Origin: Madurella fahalii
Lineage: Eukaryota > Ascomycota > Sordariomycetes > Sordariales
DNA: 64,000 nt
Assembly (NCBI GenBank): GCA_029876055.1
Contig: CM056877.1
Coordinates: 1,302,001 to 1,366,000 of the forward strand
Direction: 5' to 3'
Under the pieces are notes generated by a model. It was not told where the DNA came from, searched no databases, and saw only the letters and a list, made by a program, of their open reading frames with translations. This document shows, piece by piece, positions 58,223-64,000 of the stretch. The stretch's first letter is position 1; each line of letters begins with the position of its first letter. The position numbers and the translations under genes are program-made.

Positions 58223-59078
58223 TCATACGCATAGCCTATAACTGGCGTACCGCCCCGCCGTCTCGCTCGTCCGGATGATCTTGACGACCTGGCCCTTCTT
58301 CAGGCCCAGGTACCTCGCGATGGGGTCCTTTGACAGGATGCGGGGTAGCTGGGTCTCCTTGAGGCGGTAGCGCTTCAGCAGGGCGGCCTTCTCCTCGCGG
58401 CTGAGCACGACGTGCTTTGGGACGAGCTCGTGGTGGGTGATGTTGACGAGGAGGTCCTCCTCGAGGAAGCACTCGAGCATGGTGAACTGCGACGTGACCG
58501 TCATGACCTTGCGGGCCTGCGACGACAGCGCCACGGCCGTCACGAGGATGCCCGCCTTGAAGTTGTTGTTGTAGCAGTGGTCGATGAACTTCTTCATGAC
58601 GCTGATGCCGATCGACGACTTGTCCGGGCAGAACTCGACCCAGATGGTGCCGCATTCCGGCGCCGGGTCCGGGTTGGCCGGCGTGGGGGGCGGCGTGAAC
58701 TTCTTGATCATGGATTCGGAAGGGCGGGCTGAGAATTGCATTTTCGCGCGGCTAGATTGCGGGGAGGTGGCGAGGTAGAAAGGTTAGTTATCTCTAGGCT
58801 TGACCGAGGCGGGAGGGAAAGGGCAGAAACGGACTTGGGACTGCCGTCGTCGTTGGTGTATTCAGAGCGGAAGCGGTCTAGCGAGATCTTGACTTCCTCT
58901 TCGGCCAGTTCGTAGCCCTGCGGTCGGGTATTAGTGTCTGCGCTTCTTGATATGGACGAGACGAGAACAACTGCGTGCGCACCCGGTCCTGCACCATCTC
59001 GTGGATGGTCCTCCACGCGCGCCATAGCCGCGTCGTCTCCTTGGCAAAGACGCTGGAGTTGTTTTCTTCCTCCATCAT
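58223..59078 (-). CDS. RPB5: RNA polymerase subunit RPB5 (ABC27)
   Basis: Subunit shared by RNA polymerases I, II and III, forming part of the lower jaw. Exons: 58983-59078, 58835-58917, 58223-58751; 235 residues. Introns are 65 nt (GTGCGC to CGCAG) and 83 nt (GTCCGT, ACTAAC, CTAG). N-terminal jaw-domain pieces are TTRLWRAWRTIHEMVQDRGY and ELAEEEVKISLDRFRSEYT. The middle has MQFSARPSESMIKKF and GTIWVEFCPDKSSIGI. The C-terminal assembly domain is nearly invariant: VNITHHELVPKHVVLSREEK, KRYRLKETQLPRI and TSETAGRYASYRLCV. ATG 59078 (followed by a second ATG) gives a length like other fungal Rpb5 proteins. The frame stays open upstream for about 40 codons to a TTTCAG acceptor at about 59201, so a longer N-terminus or a leader intron is possible. 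It is divergent from BFR1. Confidence 0.95.
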
Positions 59079-59644
59079 AGGCGGACTCCCGTAACTTGGA
59101 CTAGAAATTGTCTCGGCAGACGACTGCAATGGCGATGCGTCGCGGGGCGTGGTGCGAGTGGCTACGAAGGGCGACGTCGAGGTCTGCGACGTGAACGAGG
59201 CTGAAAGAAATTCACAAAAAACGAGGGTCAGCGCCGAAAAGGGCAGTGGCGTGGAAAGCCATGCCCCACACTCCAGGGCCCCCGGTCCGCTTTAAAGTTC
59301 CCGCACGAGCCACATGGCGAAACCCAAAAAATAAAGGCCACTGATTCGGGAAATAAAATTTTGGAAACGGCGGTTTCGACGGAGGGAAGCGTATTCGAGT
59401 CCGCTGCACTCGGTGCCTCCTTAAAGTTTACTGCTGCTCAGTAGCATTAGCCGCTAAGAAGGTGCCGGCGGGGTTGGTCATATATATTTAAGAAAAGCCA
59501 TCTGGCCCGCTCTCCCCTGCTCCGCTTTTACCTCCCGAGTGCCAATCCATCGGTCTCTTTTGGGATTGGATTTTACCCCTTTCCCCCTTGTACTATCATC
59601 GCCTTTCATTCTAACACCTCACTCATTCTTTTTCGTGCCTCGTT
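59079..59644. promoter_or_regulatory. Bidirectional promoter region RPB5 / BFR1
   Basis: 566 nt between two divergent housekeeping genes. On the BFR1 side TATATATTTAAG at 59480-59491 is a TATA-like element, followed by a C/T-rich stretch typical of a transcription start. No gene is seen in it. Confidence 0.5.
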
Positions 59645-61357
59645 ATGGCTGCCGAGACAAGCGCTCCTGCCGCTCCGGCAGCGACGACCAAGCCCGTCAA
59701 GCCCGACGAGGCCGCCTTCAAGGACGGGCTCGCCCGGCTCGAGAGGGAGCACAAGGCCGCGCAAGAGAAACTCGTGAGTGTTACCTCCTGCTAGTTGCCA
59801 GTCAATTGGACTGCGTGACACCCGCAGGGCTCCCCCGTCACGAAGACTGAAATTGACTCGCCGTGCTTGCCACAGAACGCCGTCAAAGCCAAGATCGACC
59901 TCGCGAGCGGCAAGAACAAGGAGAACCCGACGCAACAACGCCGTCAGGAGCTGATTGCTCAGGCCAATGAGATCCGCAAGAAGCAGGGCGTCGGCAAGAA
60001 TGCCCGTACCGCCAAGATGGACGAGATCAAGCGGCTCGACGAGCAGCTCCGCAGCCGCATCAACGAGCAAAAGACGGCCCGCTCCAAGGTCCCTTATAAG
60101 AGCACCGAGGAGATTGACGAAAAGATCGAGCGGCTAGAACGCGACGTTAACAGCGGCACCATGAAGCTCGTCGACGAGAAGAAGGCCTTGGCTGAAGTCT
60201 CGAGCCTGCGCAGGCTGCGCAAGACCTTTGCCCAGTTCGACAGCTCGCAAAAGGCCATTGACGACCTCAAGGCCAAAATCAAGGAGATCAAGGACTCCAT
60301 GGAAGACCCCGAGGCCAAGGCGCTCAGCGAGCAGTACAACAAGATCCAGGTCGAGATCGACGCCATCAAGGCCGAGCAGGACGAGGCCTACAAGAATCTG
60401 TCTGCCCTCCGCGACGAGAGGACCAAGCTACACGCGGCCCAGGAGCAAGCGTGGCAGGCCCTCAAGAAGCACAAGGACGACTACCACACGCAGCGCAAGG
60501 CCAATCTTGCCTGGGAGAGGGAGCAGCGCGAGAAGCGGCGCGAGCGGGAGCAGGCCGAGCGGGAGCGCATCGCCAAGGAGCGCAAGATGGAGCGCGCCAA
60601 GCAGATGCTCGCCGACGCCAGCGAGCCGGCCTTCCTCGAGGAGATCCGCTGCGCCAACAGCCTGCTGCACTTCTTCGACCCCAAGCACGCCCCCGTCGAG
60701 AAGGCGCCGCTGCTGGCCGACAAGGGCCTGGCGGCCACGGCGCAGCGCAAGGTCGACGATTCCGGTCTCACGGGCATGCGCCTCGTGCGCAAGGAGGACC
60801 GTGACGACGACTACATGCCCGCCGTCAAGAAAGGCAAGAAGGGCAAGGGCGGCAAGAAGGCCGGCGCCGACGCCGCCGACGCCGCCACCGCCTCCACCGC
60901 CTCTTCCTCGTCGTCCAAGTTCAGCTGCCCCCCCAAGGTCATAGAAGACTGCGGTTTCATCGGCGTCAACCCCCCGATGGCCGCCGCCGAGGTGCCTGAG
61001 GTCATGGAGAAGATCAAGGCCAAGCTCGACCAGTGGAAGGCGGACCAGCCTGAACAGACTCGCAAGGTATGTTTTTTTTTTTTTTTTTTTTTTTTCCTCT
61101 CCGCTTCTTTTCCCTCCCTTTTCCGCTCGAAGCTCACATCCCTGTGTCTCTAGAACATCGAGAAGGCCAAGAAGGAGATTGAGCGTCTCGAGGCCGAGGA
61201 AGCCGGCGAGGCTGGCTCGGGCGCGAGCACCCCGAACGGTGTGAACGGGAAGAAGGAGGCTGACAAGCCCGAGGCGGCCGAGGAGAAGAAGGAGAAGCCG
61301 GAGGAGGAGAAGAAGAAGGAAACGCCCAAGGCCGAGGAGGTCAAGGCCGACGCGTAG
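59645..61357 (+). CDS. BFR1: Nuclear segregation / mRNP protein Bfr1
   Basis: Homologue of yeast Bfr1, a coiled-coil RNA-binding protein associated with polysomes and the ER, implicated in mRNP metabolism, secretion and nuclear segregation. Exons: 59645-59773, 59876-61066, 61154-61357; 507 residues. Introns are 102 nt (GTGAGT to CACAG) and 87 nt (GTATGT to CTAG), the second containing a 24-nt T tract. Residues about 25-310 are a long charged coiled coil with KAKIDLASGKNKENPTQQRR, SKVPYKSTEEIDEKIERLE and VSSLRRLRKTFAQFD, the family's diagnostic blocks. Two conserved short regions follow: FLEEIRCANSLLHFFDP and KVIEDCGFIGVNPP. The C-terminus is Lys/Glu-rich. It has a strong third-position GC bias, suggesting high expression (inference). 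ATG 59645 begins MAAETSAPAAPA. Confidence 0.95.
61072..61095 (+). repeat. T24 homopolymer inside BFR1 intron 2
   Basis: Twenty-four T residues begin five nt after the donor GTATG of the second BFR1 intron. It does not affect coding but is prone to length variation. Confidence 0.9.
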
Positions 61358-63224
61358 GAGAGCGGTAGCTCCGGCAATGGGTCTGGGGTTCTTCTCGCTG
61401 CCGCGTAGGAGGGCGGCCGCCGCAGAGGTCGCGGGGACCGTTCCAGTGCCTCGCGTGACGAGACGGGTGGTAACGGCACTGGGAGTGACAGTAGCGGCGG
61501 GGGGGTTTTGCTTAGCAGCTTCTGAGTTTGTAGTTCTTTTTTTTTTTTTTTTTTAAGGTCAAAAGTGATCGTTATCGTTACATGCACTGCAGGTTTTTGT
61601 GTAGTTCTACAGCGAAAATCAAATGAGGGGGTGCCTCTCTAACAATAGCACTCGACATTATCTGATTGTTGGCAATATGCACGTCACGACCTTGTTTTCT
61701 TATGCCCTCCCTGCTGACAGCCGTTTATCTGCGTCCGCCAATTCCAGGCCCTCGTGGACTATGCGTTGGGCAGCGGGGGCCGCTGCAGACTCCCGTGCCT
61801 CATCTCATCTCATCTTGCTTCTTTGCCTTGTTTGGTCCGACGCTGAGGAGCTGACACGACACGTGCTCTGCTTATCTTGGGCATCTACCTATCTCTATCC
61901 GTCTTGTTTGTTGGGCTCTCTCCTGAGAGGAGGAGAGGGGAGAGGAGGAGAGGAGGAGAGGAGAGAGGAGGAGAGCAAAGAGGGGGAGAGAGGGAGAGAG
62001 GGAGAGAGGAGAGAGGGAGAGAGGGAGAGTGGGAGGACGGCGGACTGAGCGAATAGCTTTATCGCTCTGTCTGTTTGTATGTGTCTATTCGTCAACGCAG
62101 GATAGGTTCGCTCAGATCGAGGCAGTATCCCAATTGCCCGGGCCGGGCAGGCACACCACCAGCTAGCATCGATTATCTGTCTCAGGTTGGGCCTCTGGTA
62201 AGATGCAATGGTCTACAGCATGCCATTCGGTGTCGGCGGCGGCGATGGCTTCAACGGGCGAGACCCCGGGGAAATTCAGGCATGAGCTGGCATCACTTTT
62301 CCCAAGGAATCTCTCGGTGAGATTAAACATCTCAATTTTCTAAAATAATGCTTCGTATATCTCTCTCCATCCCCGTACAAAGTATGTACACAAGCGCTTC
62401 TGTCCAAGCCGAAAAAAAAGCGGTATTGCGTTCAACAACGTCCAGCACAAAATCCTCTTCTAGCCTTCTCAGCCAGCCAGGCACTGTCGCTGCCGTCGTT
62501 TCCTGCGCCTCCGTCGTCCAGCCCAAAGCGCTTCGCCGATTCCGTCCCGATGAAGGAATGTATTGAGAAACCGTCCATCTTCCCGCCAATGATTAAAGCC
62601 CATCCCTCTTTTTCCGGTGTCCAATCTTGTGCTGTTCGAATGTCCATCCGTCCGTCCCCTCTCGTCTGCACCACGCAGTGGCCAACCGTTCCGGGTATGG
62701 GGTCTCTTCAGGAGCTGTGAATCAAAGAAGCCACAAGCGCGCAGCAAGCAAACCCACCAACGCCGGTTCGAGCTGAAAACAAGAATGAGGAAGGAAGAAG
62801 CGCATCCAAGAAAAGTCGGATCGTCCGTGCCGTTATCCGGGCCCTAGAAAGGAAAAGAAAAAATAAAAAAAGGTCATGCAGAGGTTTTCTTCGCCTGTCC
62901 TGGTGTAAAACTCCGCGGCCCTTTGTAACACGGCCCATGCTATGTGTCTCGAAACAGAAACGCAAACCGTAAGTCAAAGATGCCATCCAAACGCAAAAAC
63001 CGAGGCTATGCAAGTCGTGTCGTGGAACGTAAATCATGGGGAGCCCCCAGGACGTCATGCTCTCGTTAGACTCATTGCCGTCAAGGTAGAACGGTGTGGA
63101 TGGCGGGGGAGCCACCAGGCGCAAGCAGAAAGAATAAAGGTGTGATGCCCAAAGAGGGCCAAGACCCCGTTCGATACCAATCTGACGGTTCCCCGTCGGG
63201 TATACATCAACGATTGCAAGGCCA
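61358..63224. other. Intergenic, convergent 3' regions with GA-rich satellite
   Basis: No gene is supported in 1.87 kb. It holds a T18 tract at 61537-61554 and an imperfect GGAGA/GAGAGG satellite at about 61925-62036. Open frames at 62432-62747 (-) and 62708-63421 (-) have no domains; the latter overlaps the next gene in the wrong frame. Confidence 0.5.
61925..62036. repeat. Purine-rich GGAGA-type satellite
   Basis: About 110 nt composed almost only of A and G on the plus strand, in units GGAGA, GAGGA and GAGAGG. Such polypurine tracts can form triplexes. Confidence 0.85.
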
Positions 63225-64000
63225 TCAGTAAGGCGGGGGGAAGTAGGTGCTCTGCGGCGGCGGCGGCGGCCGGTATGAGTGCCTCCGCTCTCGCGGCGCT
63301 GGCGTCCTTCTCTCCCGCAGCGGCTCGAGGGGCGGCGGTGTCCGTCCTCGAGGCAAGGGCATCTCCCGCATGTCTCCGGCATGGGCCGTGAGGCTGGGAC
63401 CGCTGACAGTGGTGGGAGCACCGACCCGCCGCGCTGCCTTGCGCGGCCCGTTGAGAGCGCTGAGAGGAGGGTCTTTGACGGCGGGCTCGTTGTCGTCCGG
63501 TAGGGTCAGTTCAACCAGGCTGTAGAAGTACTCGAGCACTTCCGGGTAGCGTTGCACCGACGCTTGCCAATCTTCATCGATGCCTCTCTTCAGCTGCGCC
63601 TGCGCGGCGGCGATCTCGTTAGGGTGCGGCGAAGAGTGGTAGTAATGGAAGGCATGCGCCTGGAGGCGTTCCACATGCTGGTTGTGTGCCGTCTTGCGTC
63701 GCTCCGTCAATAGCCGGAAGTACTCGAGGATGTAGTCCTGTGCATGAGCCCGCACCCATGAGCTGGAAACACAAGTAAGTATTGCTGCCCCCCGTAGCAC
63801 GAAAGATCCCGGAGTCAGACGAGGATTGCTTACCGTATGTCATTATATATCGACTGCATCATACGAGCTTCGGCTTGCCTGACGGCCACCTCCAGGCCCT
63901 TGGCTTCGCACTCGCAGGCGAGAGCGGCCGGAGCGTGGCATATGGCGCAATCCGGGTCCATCCTGATGACCCCTTTCCGCGACTTGTAATTATATTCTCT
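63225..64000 (-). CDS. Conserved fungal hypothetical protein, possibly 5'-partial
   Basis: I recognise the protein only as a widely conserved, uncharacterised fungal type. Exons 63834-64000 (to the edge) and 63225-63762 are joined across a 71-nt intron (GTAAGC to TCCAG). From ATG 63961 it has 221 residues, but the frame stays open through the window edge (SRKGVIRMDPDCAI), so upstream exons may exist. The N-terminus contains a Cys cluster, DCAICHAPAALACECEAKGL, that could bind zinc. A long helical region follows: RQAEARMMQSIYNDIRSWVR, YILEYFRLLTERRKTAH and LKRGIDEDWQASVQRYPEVL, ending EYFYSLVELTLPDD. The C-terminus is Arg/Pro-rich with a Pro run (YRPPPPPQSTYFPPPY). No function can be assigned. 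Confidence 0.75.

Noticed and set aside
62708..63421. 237-codon minus-strand open frame
   Set aside because: Overlaps the conserved hypothetical gene in a different phase; no domain.
1..64000. tRNA genes, rRNA, CRISPR arrays
   Set aside because: I looked for box A/box B pairs with clover-leaf potential, rRNA-like stretches and regularly spaced direct repeats and found none convincing; GGTTCGA-like matches (for example near 11586, 16874, 62765) lack the other half of a tRNA.

Overview
The window reads as nuclear DNA of a filamentous ascomycete, most likely a Sordariomycete; an assignment to Sordariales (Chaetomiaceae-like) is inference from gene content and composition, not from a marker gene. 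The signs are short introns (about 48-206 nt) with GTANGT-type donors, CTRAC-like branch sites and YAG acceptors; GC-rich coding exons; long intergenic leaders with homopolymer and microsatellite tracts; and typical fungal families (Zn2Cys6 and C2H2 regulators, SAT4/rhodopsin-like membrane protein, Alr4036-type flavoprotein, Bfr1, Nur1). I see no rRNA, tRNA, CRISPR array or intact transposon. Exon models were built by eye from splice signals, reading phase and remembered family conservation, without alignments.

Layout. 1-5460: no recognisable gene; its right part is the promoter and long leader of a C2H2/fungal-TF regulator (5461-8700). 9647-12010: six-exon F-box protein. 13050-13666 (-): SAP30-like Sin3-binding subunit of a histone deacetylase complex. 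14459-16188: mitochondrial DnaJ Mdj1. 16796-18779 (-) and 20687-23453 (+): a divergent pair, a DHA2-type MFS exporter and a Zn2Cys6 regulator. 25540-28464 (-): SET3-like PHD/SET scaffold. 31570-32224 (+) NPC2 lipid-transfer protein and 32462-33013 (-) V-ATPase subunit F converge; the latter has a GC-AG intron. 33613-35160: NUR1-like inner nuclear membrane protein. 38059-38934: Alr4036-type FMN-binding protein.

39.8-53.1 kb looks like an accessory, fast-decaying island. It holds a P-loop GTPase with tandem coiled-coil repeats and ankyrin repeats (39813-41652, -), a decayed coiled-coil gene (about 43030-43724), a small three-exon gene ending in a Gly/aromatic-rich motif (44580-45040, -), another decayed gene (about 45790-46362), an ankyrin gene with a one-base frame break (46544-47665, -), and a very large protein with a stonustoxin-like MACPF-type N-terminus and a central GTPase (49129-53063, +), also with a frame break near its start. 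This architecture resembles fungal NLR-like self/non-self recognition loci and is the best candidate here for an undescribed system; no immune function is shown by the sequence.

The right end returns to conserved genes: a seven-TM rhodopsin/SAT4-like protein (55749-57369), RNA polymerase subunit RPB5 (58223-59078, -) divergent from BFR1 (59645-61357, +), and a conserved fungal hypothetical (63225 to the edge, -). Two chromatin deacetylase-complex subunits (SAP30, SET3) and several endomembrane genes (NPC2, V-ATPase F, NUR1, BFR1) give the rest of the window a housekeeping character.
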